Of a stretch of DNA of 64,000 bases, positions 20,932-34,290 are shown piece after piece. Both the position numbers and the translations under genes were made by a program. The stretch comes from Campanula takesimana (lineage: Eukaryota > Streptophyta > Magnoliopsida > Asterales > Campanulaceae). How positions within the stretch are numbered: the stretch's first letter is position 1; every line of letters starts with the position of its first letter. The DNA is taken from NCBI GenBank assembly GCA_026119855.1, contig JAOWBW010000086.1:1702407-1766406 (forward strand), in the 5' to 3' direction. The notes below the pieces were generated by a model. The model was not told where the DNA came from. It made no database searches and saw nothing but the letters and a program-made list of their open reading frames with translations.

Positions 20932-21873
20932 ATGAGCAAAATATTGAAACTAGAGCAAAATATTGAAACTAGACCAGACTAGACCAGACTAGACCTATTG
21001 AAACTAGACCAAAATAATGAATTAGTTTTGCAAAACTAGTATATTGATCTTGTTCCCATTTTGAATTAAATTTGGCCTAGACCGGAGATGCGCATATAAT
21101 ATACTATTATAAATAGTATTAACTAATTTTGTAATGTCGGTATTTCAGTATTATTAGGTTTCTGTGTGATGTTCAGCAAGTAAACTGATTTTTCTTTTCT
21201 TTTTTCGAAATGAAACTGCCATTAGATTTATTAAGGGCAAAGGCAAAAATATGAGTCGACTCTTAACAAATATCAGAGGCTCAACCCAAATATAACCATT
21301 CACTACAATAGCAGTTGCATATACATAAGAAATATAAGAAGAGAGATGACGAAAGAGGGTGTTCGTGCATAAAGTTGTACTAGCATTCTCGATCTTCTGC
21401 CTTGTGCCTTTTGTAGTAATACTCTGGAATGCACAGATGCCTCTCCAAGCGTAGCTTGAACACTACCATACATCGGCATTCACAAAATCCCCCACCAAGA
21501 TATATTTAGCGTTGAAAATACTATGATGTAAGGGCTCCGAGTTAGCAATAAATTGCCAACCAAACTTTCCAAGTCATGCTATCATCTTCCGCTTATGATT
21601 TCATAATGATTGATGAAAAACAGAAGAAAAATACAAGGCTTTCACAACGGAGAGAATGCAAAGGCTCCCACAAAGAAGAGAATACAATTGATCAAACACC
21701 ATTTCAATTTCAACAATATGCCTCTTCAATTATTCAAAAATTGAAATAAAAAGCCTAAAAACAAAAAGCGAGAAATAACCAGATCTGGAAGCAGATTTAG
21801 AGAGAGAACTCTGTCTAAATCTAAATCTAAATCTAAATCTGGATTAAAAAGAGAGTTTGATCAGAAGAAGTAC
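20932..21873. other. Unassigned sequence between elements
   Basis: Starts with short tandem phrases (aaaatattgaaactaga, gaccagacta). AT-rich with no supported gene. A (TCTAAA) microsatellite lies at 21814. Confidence 0.5.
21814..21840. repeat. (TCTAAA)n microsatellite
   Basis: Four and a half perfect hexamer units. The unit is not the plant telomere repeat. Confidence 0.9.
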
Positions 21874-23025
21874 TGATGAGATGGATTTTATACATTTATT
21901 TCCTAGGATTTTATGAGCTTAAATTATGATCTTTTATGTATTTTAGATAGTTTTTATGTAATTTTGGGCAATTACGAAATTTTTGGATTTTAATTGTAAT
22001 TTGGGAGTATTTTAGTATTATTATATTTTTGCCCGGATTTAATAATCGATAAGTCAAAGGAAATCCCAAAATGATAAAGAGATTCAAAGCACAACTGCTA
22101 ATGAAGGAGGAAAATCAAGGAGTTGTCCAAGTGGAGAAGAAGCCCATAGCAACAGCAAAGTAGAAGGCACAGGCCAAGCGGCCCATCAACACCAGCATGG
22201 CCCAACACACTCAGGCCCAGCTCCAGCCGGCGGATCTACATGACTCGTGACACGAGTCAGGAAGCGAGGGATTTGAACACGATTCGTGCGCGAGTTCATG
22301 CCTCGTGAAGAAGGCGCATGTAGCAAATGCGTTTTCGGCGAGACTTCGCGCGTGAAGATACTGCCCTGGTGCGTGAACGGTGAGCTTTGCGAGTGAGAAG
22401 CGCGTGGGAGCAAGTGAACTCCTTATTTCAGCCATATTTTTTTAATTTTCCTATTTTCTTTTATTCTTTTTAATCTTTATTAGTTTAGGACTTGTCCAAG
22501 TATTTTAAAAAGAGGTTTTACTCATTGTTTTGGGGGAAGACTTCATACAATATTTTTAGATCCAGGTTTTTATTCTTTTTCCATGGAGTTTTCAAAGCTT
22601 TTGATAAGGAACTAAATCCAAGCTTTGGGTTTGAATCTTAACCCCTTTTTGTTTAATTTGACATATTTTTCTTTTCATAATTTTATTCGTGTTCATAATT
22701 TTACTTGTGATTATTTTAGATTTGTTGCTAGGGTTTTTAGACTTGATCAATCAAATTGCTCCGGTTAATTAATCTTTGCTAGAATTTTCTATGACTGTGC
22801 CAGTGTAGGAATTCACAAGTAGCATCTTTACGATTTATGCATGTGCAATGGTAAATTGTGAAGTGGGTAAAATTAGACGATTATCTATATGAAATAATTG
22901 TAGAAAGTGTTTTTTTATCTTAGTTTCTTTAAATCAATCAAGAAATTAATTTTGAGATCTAGACTGTGCAAGTTAGATTGAATTATTAATTAGGGTTTCT
23001 AGTGAGTGTGCCACTGCTAGTAACT
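21874..23025 (+). other. Probable LTR fragment of an unassigned element
   Basis: The block opens TGATGAGATGG, is AT-rich, has a GC-rich middle with nested palindromes (ctcgtgacacgag near 22245), and ends in a leader-like stretch. Composition and the TG start resemble a Ty3/gypsy LTR, but no partner copy or PBS is present. Copia A inserted at 23026 and cuts it. Confidence 0.35.
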
Positions 23026-24403
23026 TGTTGGGTATGCCCACTTGTATCTCAGTTTTCAATGTATAGGATTGATTAGATTTGATTGATCCATCACCTAAGT
23101 TTTATTTCATGGACTTTAGACCCATATGTAAGAAGTATTCGTACTTCATTTTTTAGGTAGTCCATTTGAATAGAATAGGCTTAGGAATAGGGCAAGAATA
23201 TCAATATTCAAGAAAATCATGAGATTGAGCCAAGCATTGCGCCACGCACCTATGCGCCCTAGTCTTTGCGCCCTTGCGCCTTGTTAGCGCGCGCATAGTG
23301 ATGAGATACTATTGGCTCAATGCGCCTAAATGTTAATGATTTAACACTTGGTGATTTATTGAAGACATGAAGACTTGAAGAAATTCAAACTACGCTAAAG
23401 ATCAAACGGTGGATAAATACCACGTATGCACTCAGATTTGAGGACACCTGTTCACAACGGTCATATTGTTGTTATGTGTCTAACGGCTATAAAAGTACAC
23501 ATGCTCCACTCAACGAGCTCCAGCACATTTGTCCTTGATCTTATCCACAAGGGATTTCCAACGGCTAGTTTTTGGGATTCACCTATAAATACCCCATAAC
23601 TTCAAACGCTTGAAGTTGCTAAGATATTTTGAATTTCTCTCTCAAGCATTTGTTGAAGATTTGAAGATTTCTCATTGAATTCCCAGATTTCTCAAGAACA
23701 CCTTCATACCTTCATACTTAGCCCAGATCCTCAAGCAAAAACACTTTAGTTTTCTTGTGCTCTCAATCTCATAGATTTAAAGAGCCTTGATACTAAAATC
23801 ACACACGCACCTCTTTAAGTTTGATCATTTAGATCTTTCTTTAAAGATACACCGGTTTTGTCTAGGATTTGTTCTTTCATAGATAATAGATCTTGAGTTA
23901 GTATTGAGCTCAAAAGTTGTAATTTGTAATAGTCACTCATATTATAAGATTATAAGATCTCCATTAGAAATCCATGACTAACCATCTTGGTAGAGGACAT
24001 AGATCATTTCCCGATTTAAACCTCTCCAAATAGCACGTATTTACTTATTGTCTTTTACTTTCAAGTTTATATCTTATCTCACTATTTGCTTGTTTAATCA
24101 TTGTAGATTGATTGGATTGAATTGTGTTTGTCTATCATTTTCCATAGTTCCATATTTCACTCACTTTGAGCCAAAATACTTAGAGTGTGTGTGCACCCCC
24201 TTTATCATACTTTACGCCTATTTACATTACTAAATTCCGCTGTTCATTTCACTCACTCACTTAGGCGCATTTCATAACACTTATTTGATAAAGTGCGCAC
24301 TTGCAATTGAGTTTATCAAGGGTATGAAAAGAATTTCAAAACATCTATTCACCCCCCCCCCTCTAGCTATTTTTATACCCTTGTTGCCGATTTGGGACCA
24401 ACA
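23026..24403 (+). repeat. 5' LTR of Copia A
   Basis: 1378 bp, TGTTGGGTATGCC to GGGACCAACA. It matches the Copia B LTRs at 27960 and 31847. It carries clusters of GCGCC, for example around 23230-23300 and again near its end. Confidence 0.85.
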
Positions 24404-24405
24404 AG

Positions 24406-24418
24406 TGGTATCAGAGCA
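24406..24418 (+). promoter_or_regulatory. PBS of Copia A
   Basis: TGGTATCAGAGCA, complement of the initiator methionine tRNA 3' end, the usual copia primer. Confidence 0.9.
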
Positions 24419-24479
24419 AACATTTTTATAGAACTTATTTTTGTTTTTCAAGCATAACAGCTTGGGTGCCGATTCGAAT

Positions 24480-26863
24480 ATGGAAAACTCAAAACCTATG
24501 GCAACTCCAAACTACACTCATGTTCCAGTCTTTGATGAAAATCATTTTGATGTGTGGAAATTCAGCATCTTGACTCATCTCAACTCAATCGATGAAATGC
24601 TTTATGATACCGTGGTTTATGGACCTTACATCCCAATGAAGGCGAATCCAAATCCACGCACCAACGCTGCTCAACCAACCATTCAGAAACCAAGGAAGGA
24701 TAGACTGAAGAAGAAACAAGAAGAGTTGGAAATTATGGGAAAGCAAGAAACATTCTCCTAAGCACTCTAAGCACGGCTATGAAACAACAAGTCATGCATT
24801 ATGCTACTAACAATGAATTATGGGATGCTATTGAAGAGCATATTGAAGGAGACACTGTTTGAAAGGAAAACAAGAGATATGAAGTACAAAAGAGATTCAA
24901 AAATTTCTCTCAACTCCCCGGTGAAACCTTAAGACAGACTTATGAATGCTATTGTGAAATTATCAAGCTTTGTATTTCACTTGGAAAGAAGATCTGTAAT
25001 AAGGAATTAAATGTTATTTTCCTTGCTGCTTTTGGATCAAGATATCTCCATAAATCTAGCGCCCTTGAAGACGCTGGAACTTTGGATGATTGGACTTTAA
25101 GGAACATTTAGGAAAATCTCAAGGTTTACAAGCTCAAACTTCAGCGCATCAGTGAAACTGAAGGAAAGTCAAAGTCCATAGCAATGGTGGCGCAAAGAGA
25201 GGAAACGCCAGCGCCAGTGCATGTTGAGAAAAGTTCTGATCCCAAAATTTCTACTTCTGAGCTATTGGATATGGATGATGAAGACTTCGCTTTATTTGTG
25301 AAGAAATTCCAGAAGTTCGGAAAATTCTCAAAACCTGGCTCAACCAGCAAAGCTCAAGGATCTACAAGCAGAGCTCCTCCATAGTTTACAAGGAGCAGTG
25401 ATTCTAAAAGGAAAGAAGACCTTGTTTGTTTTAATTGCAGGAAACCTGGACACTTTGCATCAAGCTGCCCAATTCCCAAGTCTGAGTACATGCAGAAAAG
25501 AAGCAGTCACACTCCAAAATTCACTCGTCACAAGGGAATGGTTGCTGAAGAAGAATCACCAGCAAATGAGCGCAATACTTGGATTGAAACAGACTCTGAA
25601 GAGAGCGATGAAGATTCGATGATGGACTCATTTGCTTGGTTGTAAAAGATGATGATGAAGTTGATTATGACTCAGATGACTCCAAAGATGTTCCTGATAT
25701 GAAAATCTTGAACAAACCCATTAAGAAATCTGCAGGTCATCAAGAAGTGAAGAAGAAGAAAGGACCAACCATCAGCGAGCTTGTTGAACAAGGATGTCTT
25801 ACTCTGTCACAAAGCGATGGTGGATTGTTATTCTCTAGATGTGATCTGAGTGCTAGAAGCAAACTCAGAAAGGCAGATTATGTAAGACCACAAGTTGTAT
25901 AAGTCCCTAAAATCAATCATGATGAAGATATTGCTAAGCAAGAAAAGTTGTTCAATGAGGCTGAAAAGGTAATCAGTCGATTTAGTGATATGAAGGAAGA
26001 TTTAGCACTATCATGTGATGAAATTTCTCAATTTAAGACCGAGAAATCTCTATTAAAATCTGAACTCACCCTCCTTAAGTAGCAGATAAAGAGCATGACT
26101 CCTTTTACTGTTAAAAACACTTATCTAACAGAACAAAACTCATTGCTTAAAGTTTAAAACGATGAATTGGTCGGTCAAATTACTGATCTCAAAAAGATTA
26201 CAAATGAGTGGTCCAATTCTCGTGTCACTATAGACAATATCTTTGAATCTCAAAAAGCTAGTGGTGATAAAGGAGGCTTAGGATTCATATCAACTAGTGA
26301 CAACTTTAAATTTGATGTTTGTGCTGAAAGAGACAGTGAATTTACACCTCAACAAACTCATGAAATTCCCAAGGAAAAACATTCCAATTCAATGGGTAAA
26401 AGACAGGAATCAGTCAAAAGACAAACATTCCATTATGTCTACCCAACGAAGCAATTTGGGAAAGCTAAAGGGAAGCAAATATCTACAAATGAATCATCCT
26501 CTAACAAAATTATTCTTCAAACAAGGCGCGCTCCTTCTACGAGTGAACATTATGCGCCTAGGAGGCACGCGCCTCATCGCCGTGCGCCTCCTAGCCCTAT
26601 GCACCCTCCTAGAAAAAGCGTTCCAAAATTTCAAAAGAAGGATTTTGTTAAGGCTAGTTCATCTAACCCAAAGAAGAATGCTATCCCAAAGAAAAGTAAA
26701 GAGTTTGTGAAAACTCACATGATTGGTGGCTTTCATCATTGTTCCATTTGTGATTATTCTGGACATAAGGCCATGGAATGCCTTTTGTGATTCACTCCCA
26801 ATGCCAAAGGACGTAAAAATCCTAAGGTCAAGCAAGAGTGGGTTGTCAAGAGTTGCTAACTCT
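24480..26863 (+). pseudogene. gag: Copia A gag
   Basis: ATG at 24480. The capsid part shows VPVFDENHFDVWK and a later ATNNELWDAIEEH-like segment. A CCHC knuckle CFNCRKPGHFASSCP follows near 25430, then an acidic Asp/Ser stretch, a basic Pro/Arg-rich stretch whose codons contain GCGCC repeats (26525-26610), and a second zinc-binding-like motif CSICDYSGHKAMEC near 26740. Length is large, as in SIRE elements. The frame is broken at about 24750, 24860, 25110, 25620, 25900, 26080 and 26155. Gag would form the particle and bind RNA if intact. Confidence 0.75.
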
Positions 26864-26925
26864 AGGACCCAAAAAGGAATAAAGGGGACCTGCTTAAATG
26901 TTTATATTTCAGGTTTTTTTGCTTC

Positions 26926-27959
26926 ATGGCTGGATCTTCAAAAGCTAGAACGTATGAATGGATTCTCGACAGTGGGTGTTCCCAACACATGACTGGAGAT
27001 GAATCTTTACTTGAAGATGTTTATGAAGAAAGAGGTACCTCAGTAACATTTGGTGATAATAACAAAGGGTAGGTTGTAGCATATGGAAAGCTCAAAAAGG
27101 ACAAACTGTGCATTGAAAGAGTCTCTCTTGTTGAAGGACTCAAGCACAATTTAATATCCATATCTCAATTCTGCGAAAAAGAATTAGAATGCCATTTTAC
27201 TTCAACGAAATGTCTTATCAAGAATGGCAAAACTGGAGCTACATTACTCATGGGATATCATAAGACAAATATTTATATTATTGATTTCCATAGTATGAAC
27301 TCTAGTACTAATCTTTGTTTTGTAGCTAAAAGTGTGAGCGAAAATAGTTGGCTGTGGCACAAGCGCTTAAGTCACTTGAACTTCAAGTATCTATCTAAAC
27401 TCAGCTGTGGCACAAGCGCTTAAGTCACTTGAACTTCAAGTATCTATCTAAACTCAGCTGGAATAATATTGTTAAAGGACTTCCCAAGGTTGTCGATCAT
27501 CAGAACAAGAAGTGCACCGCATGTCAACTTGGCAAACAACCGAAGCAGTCTTGCTCCAGCAAGATTAATCCGTCACTTTCTAGATGTTTGCAACTGCTGC
27601 ACATTGATCTATTTGGACCAGTCACTACTGTAAGTATTAGAGGAAACAAGTATACTCTAGTTGTGGTGGATGATTACTCAAGATATACATAGGTGGAAAT
27701 GATGATCTCAAAAGACAATTGTTATGACATTTTGACCACTTTATTCAGACTGCTCCAAACCCAAAAAGAAGATGACATCGTTAGTGTTCAATCCGACAAT
27801 GGAACAGAATTCAAGAACAATGGTGTTGCTCGATACTGTGAAGATCGTGGGATAGATCACAACTTCTCAACCTCTGGAATTCCTCAACAAAATGGTGTTG
27901 TGGAAAGAAAGAATAGGACGTTGATTGAAACAGGAAAGACGATGATAGCTGAAGCTAAA
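26926..27959 (+). pseudogene. pol: Copia A pol part 1: protease and integrase
   Basis: ATG at 26926 follows an acceptor-like TTTCAG. Protease active site WILDSGCSQHMTGD (D-S-G). A GAG-pre-integrase segment LWHKRLSHLNFKYL is followed by CTACQLGKQPK. Integrase core residues are visible in LLHIDLFGP, VQSDNGTEFK and PQQNGVVERKNRTLIE (D, D, E). A 53-bp tandem duplication at 27351 and stops at 27070 and 27690 break it. It ends at the Copia B insertion (TSD ctaaa, 27955-27959). Confidence 0.85.
27351..27456 (+). repeat. 53-bp perfect tandem duplication in integrase
   Basis: Positions 27351-27403 are repeated at 27404-27456. The length is not a multiple of three, so it shifts the frame inside the pre-integrase segment. 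Confidence 0.9.
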
Positions 27960-29224
27960 TGTTGGGTATGCCTACTTATATATCAGTATTCAATGTATAG
28001 GATTGATTAGATTTGATTGATCCATCACCTAAGTTTTATATCATGGACTTTAGACCCATGTGTAAGAAGTATTTATATTTCATTTTTTAGGTAGTCCATT
28101 TGAATAGACTAGGCTTAGAAATAGGGCAAGAATATCAACATTCAAGAAAATCACATATTGAGTTTAGGCTATGCGCCTATGCGCCTATGCACTGCGCCCA
28201 TACGCCCACCAGACGCTCGCATTGTTATGCGCCCCTTGGCTCATCGCTCCTAAATGATGTTGTTTCAACACTTGGTGATTTATTGAAGACTTAAAGACTT
28301 GAAGAAATTCAAACTACGCCAAAGATCCAACGGTGGAAAAATAACACGTATGCACCCGCATCTGAGGACACCTATCCACAACGGTCATATTGATGTTATG
28401 TGTCTAACGGCTATAAAAGGACACGTGCTCCACTCAACGAGCTCCATCACATCTGTCCTTTTTCTTATCCACAAGGGATTTCCAACGGCTAGTTTTTGGG
28501 TTCACCTATAAATACCCCATAACTTCAAACGTTTTGAAGTTGCTAAGTTACTAAGCTATTCTGAATTTCTCTCTCAAGCATTTGTTGTGCTCTCAATATC
28601 ATAGATCTAAAGAGCCTTGAAACTAAGAACACACATGCACCTCTTTATGTTTGATCATTTAGATCTTTATTTAAGAGATACACCGATTTTGTCTATGATT
28701 TGTTCTTTCATAGAATATTAGATCTTGAGTTAGTATTGAGCTCAAAAGTTGTAATTTGTAATACTCACTCATATTATAAGATCTCCATTAGAAATCCAAG
28801 ACTAACCATCTTGGTAGAGCACATAGATCATTTCCCGATCGAACCTCTCCAAATAGCGAGTATTCATTTCTTGTCATTTACTTTCAAGTTATTATCTTAT
28901 CTCACTATTTACTTGTTTAATCAATGTAGATTGATTGGATTGAATTGTGTTGTGTTTGTTTCACATTTGCCTTAGTTTCATCTTTCACTCACTTTGAGCC
29001 AAAATACTTAGAGTGTATGAGTGTCCCCTTTATAATACTTTGCGCCTATTTACTTAACTAAATTTCGATGTGCATTTCACTCACTCACTTAGGCGCATTT
29101 CATAACGCTTATTTGATAAAGTGCGCATTTACAATTGAGTTTATCAAGGGTTCGAAAAGAATTTCAAAACAGCTATTCACCCCCTAGCTATTTTTCATAC
29201 CCTTGTTTCCCTTTGGGACCAACA
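27960..29224 (+). repeat. 5' LTR of Copia B
   Basis: 1265 bp, TGTTGGGTATGCC to GGGACCAACA, homologous to 23026-24403. The GCGCC cluster lies at 28170-28240. Confidence 0.9.
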
Positions 29225-29226
29225 AG

Positions 29227-29239
29227 TGGTATCAGAGCA
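29227..29239 (+). promoter_or_regulatory. PBS of Copia B
   Basis: TGGTATCAGAGCA, same as Copia A. Confidence 0.9.
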
Positions 29240-29297
29240 AACACCTTTATAAAATGTTTTTGTTTTTTAAGCTTAACAGCTTGGGTGCCGATTCGAA

Positions 29298-31618
29298 ATG
29301 GCAAACTCAAAACCTATGGCAACTGCAAACTACCCTCATCTTCCAGTCTTTGATGAAGATCATTTGGACGTGTGGAAATTTAGTATCTTGAACCATCTCA
29401 TCTTAATCGATAAAGGCTTCATGACACCGTAGTTTAAGGACCTTACATCCCAATGAAAGCAAATCCAAATCCGCGCACCAACGCTGCTAAACCTACAATT
29501 CAGAAACCAAAGGAAGAATTGTCTGAAGAAGAAATTAGAAGAGTTGCAAATGATGGGAAAGCTAGAAACATTCTCCTTAGAACTCTAAGCACGGCTATGA
29601 AACAACAAGTCATGCATTGTGCTACCGCCAATGAATTATGGGATGCTATTGAAGAGAATATCGAAGGAGACACTGTTTGCAAAAAGAACAAGAGATATAA
29701 AGTGCAAAGAGATTTAACAATTTCTCTCAACTCCCCAGTGAAACATTAAGATAGACTTATGAACGCTACTGTGAAATTATCAATCTTTGTATTTCACTTG
29801 GAAAGAAGTTTTCTAATAAGGAATTAAATGTTAATTTCCTTGCTGCTTTTGGATCTAGATATCTCCATAAATCTAGCGCCCTTGAAGACCCTGGAACCTT
29901 GGATGTTTGGACTTTGAAGAACCTTTATGCAAATCTCAAGGTTTATGAGCTCAAACTTCAGCGCATCAGTGAAACTAAAGGAAAGTCAAAGTCCATAGCA
30001 ATAGTGGCGCATAGAGAAGAAGCGCCAGTGCCGGTTGAGAAAAGTTCGGATCTCAAAATTTCTACTTATGAGTTATTAGACATGGATAATGAATACTTCA
30101 TTTTATTTGTGAAGAGATTCCAGAAGTTTAGAAAATTCTCAAAACCAATCTCAACCAGCAAAGCTCAAGGATCTACAAGCAGAGCTCCTCTAAGGTTCAT
30201 AAGGAGCAGTGATTCAAAAAGGAAAGAAGATATTGTTTGTTTTAATTGCAGGAAACAATGACATTTTGCATCGAACTGCCCAATTCCCAAGTTCGAGTAC
30301 ATGCAGAAAAAGAGCAGCCACACTCCTAAATTCAATCGTCACAAAGGAATGGTTGCTGAGGAAGAATCTCCATCAAATGATTGTAACACGTGGATTGAAA
30401 CAGACTCGGAAGAGAGCGATGAAGATTCAGATGATGGACTCATATGCTTGGTGGCAAAAGATGACAATGATTCTGATTCTGATGATGACTACTCAAAAGA
30501 TGTTCCTGACATAAAAGTCTTGAATAAACCTGTTAAGAAACCTGCAGGTTATCAAGAGGTGTAAAAGAAGAAAGGACCAACCATCAGCGTGCTCGTTGAA
30601 CAAGGATGTCTCACTCCGGCTCAAAGCAATGGTGGATTGTTATTTTCCAGATGTGATCTGAGTGCAAGAAGCAAACTCAGAAAGAGTGATTACATCAAAC
30701 CTCAAGTTGTACCTGTTACTAAAATCAATCATGATGAGGACATTGTAAAGCAAGAAAAGTTATTCAAATAGGCTGAAAAAGGTAATCAGTCATTTTAGTG
30801 ATATGAAGAAAGCTTTGGCACTATCATGTGATGAAATTTCCCAGCTTAAGACCGAGAAATCACAATTAAAATCTAAACTCACCCTCCTTAAGGAGCAGAT
30901 AAAGAGCATGACTCCTCTTACTGTTAAAAACATCTATCTAATAGAACAGAACTCACTACTTAAAGTTCAAAACGATGAATTGGTTACTCAAATTACTGAT
31001 CTTAAAAAGATTACAAATGAGTGGTCCAATTCTCGTGTCACTATGGAAGGTATCTTTGAGTCCCAAAAAGTCAGTGGTGATAAAAGTGGCTTGGGATTCA
31101 CTCCAACTAGTAACAACTTGAAGTGTGATGTTTGTGCTGAAAGAGACAGTGAATTTACACCTCAGGAACATGTCAAGAGACAAACATTCCATTATGTCTA
31201 CCCAATGAATCAATTTTGGAAAGCTAAAGAAAAGGAATTAGCTACAGATGAATCATCCTCTAGCAAAATAATTCTTTAAACAAGGCGCGCTCCTTCTACG
31301 AGTGCACATTATGCGCTTAGGAGCTACGCGCCTCATCGTTGTGTGCCTCCTAGCCCAATGCGCCCTTCTAGAAAAAGCGCTCCAAAATTTCAAGAGAAGG
31401 ATTTTGTTAAGGCTAGTTCATCTGACCCAAATAAGAATGATATCCCAAAGAAAAGTAAGGAGTTTGTGAAAACTCACGTGATTGGTGGTTTTCATCATTG
31501 TTCCATTTGTGATTATTATGGACATAAGGCCGTGGAATGCCTTTTGAGATTCACTCCCAATGCCAAAGGACGTAAAAATCCTAAGGTCAAGCAAGAGTGG
31601 GTCGTCAAAAGTTTCTAA
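29298..31618 (+). pseudogene. gag: Copia B gag
   Basis: Homologous to the Copia A gag along its length: capsid part, knuckle near 30235 (its second spacer reads KQ then a stop instead of KPGH), acidic Asp/Ser stretch, a coiled-coil-like Lys/Leu-rich segment (30803-31050), Pro/Arg-rich stretch and the CSICDYYGHKAVEC motif near 31500. Frame changes near 29410, 29735, 30260, 30562, 30770 and 31280 disable it. Fewer breaks than in Copia A fit a younger insertion. Confidence 0.75.
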
Positions 31619-31683
31619 CTCTAGGACCCGAAAAGGAATAAAGGGGATCTTCTTTCATGTTTATATTTCAGGCTCTTTGCTTC

Positions 31684-31846
31684 ATGGCTGGATCTTCAAA
31701 AGCTAGAACGTATGAATGGATTCTTGACAGTGGGTGTTCTTGACACATGACTGGAGATGAATCCTTACTTGAAAATGTTTTATGAAGAAAGAGGTCCCTC
31801 AGTAACATTTGGTAATAATAACAAATGACAGGTTGTAGCATATGGA
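31684..31846 (+). pseudogene. pol: Copia B protease remnant
   Basis: ATG at 31684. WILDSGCS is retained, followed by a TGA, the HMTGDES segment, a frame slip, and then abrupt joining to LTR sequence at about 31847. Confidence 0.75.
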
Positions 31847-32983
31847 CCTACACTGCACCCATGCTCCCACCAGGCACGCGCATTGTTATGCGCCCCTTGG
31901 CTCATCGCGCCTAAATGATGTTGTTTCAACACTTGGTGATTTATTGAAAACTTGAAGAAATTCAAACTAAGCCAAAGATCCAACGGTGGAAAAATAACAC
32001 GTATGCACCCGCATCTGAGGACACCTGTCCACAACGGTCATATTGTTGTTATGTGTCTAACGGATATAAAAGGACACGTGCTCCACTCAACGAGCTCCAG
32101 CACATCTGTCCTTGTTCTTATCCACAAGGGATTTCCAATGGCTAGTTTTTTGGGTTTCACCTATAAATACCCCATAACTTCATACGTTTTGAAGTTGCTA
32201 AGTTGCTAAGCTATTCTGAATTTCTCTCTCAAGCATTTATTGAAGATTTGAAAATTGATCATAGATTTCCCAGAATTCTCAAGAACACCTTCATACCTTC
32301 ATACTTAGCCCAAATCCTCAAGCAAAAGCACTTTAGTTTTATTGTGCTCTCAATCTCATAGATCTAAAGAGCCTTGAAACTAAGAACACACACGCACCTT
32401 TTTAAGTTTGATCATTTAGATCTTTCTTTAAGAGATACACCAGTTTTGTCTAGGATTTGTTCTTTTATAGAATATTAGATCTTGAGTTAGTATTGAGCTC
32501 AAAAGTGGTAATTTGTAATATTCACTCATATTATAAGATCTCCATTAGAAATCCAAGACTAACCATCTTGGTAGAGGACGTAGATCATTTCTCGATCGAA
32601 CCTCTCCAAATAGCGAGTATTCATTTCTTGTCATTTACATTCAAGTTATTATCTTATCTCACTATTTGCTTGTTTAATCATTGTAGATTGATTGGATTGA
32701 ATTGTGTTGTGTTTGTTTCACATTTGCCTTAGTTTCATATTTCACTCATTTTGAGCCAAAATACTTAGAGTGTGTGTGCGCCCCCTTTATCATACTTTGC
32801 GCCTATTTACTTAACTAAATTCCGCTGTGCATTTCACTCACTCACTTAGGCGCATTTCATAACACTTATTTGATAAAGTGCGCATTTGCAATTGAGTTTA
32901 TCAAGGTTTCGAAAAGAATTTCAAAACAGCTATTCACCCCCTATAGCTATTCATACCCTTGTTGCCCTTTGGGACCAACACTA
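31847..32983 (+). repeat. 3' LTR of Copia B, 5'-truncated
   Basis: Starts in the GCGCC-rich middle of the LTR (cctacactgcaccc) and runs to GGGACCAACA. The first 200 or so bases are missing because of the internal deletion. Confidence 0.85.
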
Positions 32984-34290
32984 AACAACCCAAGTACTTT
33001 TGGGAAGAAGCCGTCAACACTGCATGTTTTACTCAGAATCGTTGCCTCATCAATAAACTTCACAACAAGACTCTATATGAACTTTGGCATGAAAGAACTT
33101 CTAACATTGCATTCTTCAAGATCTTTGGTTGCAAATGCTATATTTTCTAAAATGGAAACGAACATAGTGGTAAATTCGATGCCAAAGCCGATAAAGGTAT
33201 TTTTGTTGGGTATGCCAAACATTCTAAAGCTTTTCGCATTTTTAATAGATCTACACTAGTAATAGTTGAATCTGTACATGTTACATTTGATGAACATTCT
33301 CTCCTTGAGCCACATTTGTCTCCAAATGTTGCTGATGATTCTGTTGAGTCTATTGAGACAGGTGCTCCTATTCAAGTTGCACCAACACAAGATCAGAATA
33401 CATTAACTCAAGGAAATCCATCTACATCAGTTGCGCCAAGTTTTGATAATAGCGCTCCGAGTGAAGCTTCAGTTGTACCGTACAATGCGCCTGACATTTT
33501 CACTCATGCGCCTCACCCTTTAACTGCTCCTGATATTACTCCCAGTTTCAATTCTACACCAGTCCAACCCCCTAACTTTGATGATTTTGAATCTGGTGAA
33601 GATGTACCAATTGAAGACCTTCAAGTTACTACAACCCAACCTAACTTACCTCCTGAAATTTGTGAAGTTAGAGGTCACCCAATTACTAATATCATTGGTG
33701 ATCTACATGTTGGTGTTCGTACAAGGAGAGCTACAAAATTTAATGCTTACACTGCATTTATCTCTCAAATTGAACCAAAGAAGGCTGATGAAGCGCTCCA
33801 AGATCCTAATTTGGTTATTGTAATGCAAGAAGAACTCAATCAATTTGAATGATGTAAGGTTTGGACTCTTGTTCCAAGACCTCATGATCAAGGAGTAATT
33901 GGTACGAAATGGGTGTTCAGAAATAACATGGATGAGAATGGAATCACCACAAGAAACAAAGCGAGGTTGGTTACACAAGGCTATAGGCAAGAAGAAGGAA
34001 TCAATTATGATGAAACTTTCACGCCCGTAGCAAGACTAGAAGCTATCAGAATCTTTCTAGCTTACGCCGCTCACAAGAACTTCAAGTTATATCAAATGGA
34101 TGTGAAGAGCGCGTTTCTAAATGGTGAACTCCAAGAACAAGTCTACGTAGCTCAACCACCTGGGTTTGAAGATTCACAATTTCCAAATCATGTTTACAAA
34201 CTCCAGAAAGCTTTGTATGGGCTCAAACAAGCACCAAGAGCATGTTATGATACACTATCCAAGTTTCTCATTGACAAAGGTTTCACGCGC
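32984..34290 (+). pseudogene. pol: Copia A pol part 2: integrase C-terminus and RT start
   Basis: Continues the integrase directly after the Copia B insertion. It has the FWEEAVNTACFTQNR segment, a LHNKTLYELWHER segment, a Pro/Thr-rich linker (33330-33640) and the RT start, with TKWVFRNNMDENG, ARLVTQGYRQEEGI and MDVKSAFLNGEL. The TAA at 33150 and the TGA at 33850 break it. It stops at 34290, where T3 is inserted after the KGFTR segment. Confidence 0.85.

Larger units (their letters stand above)
27960..32983 (+). mobile_element. Copia B: internally deleted SIRE-like element nested in Copia A
   Basis: Flanked by the 5-bp duplication ctaaa (27955-27959 and 32984-32988). It contains a complete 5' LTR, PBS, gag and the first part of the protease. 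It then jumps at about 31847 directly into the middle of the 3' LTR, so most of pol, the env-like region and the start of the 3' LTR are deleted. It is of the same family as Copia A. Confidence 0.9.

Noticed and set aside
21814..21840. Interstitial telomere repeat
   Set aside because: The unit TCTAAA is not the plant telomere heptamer.
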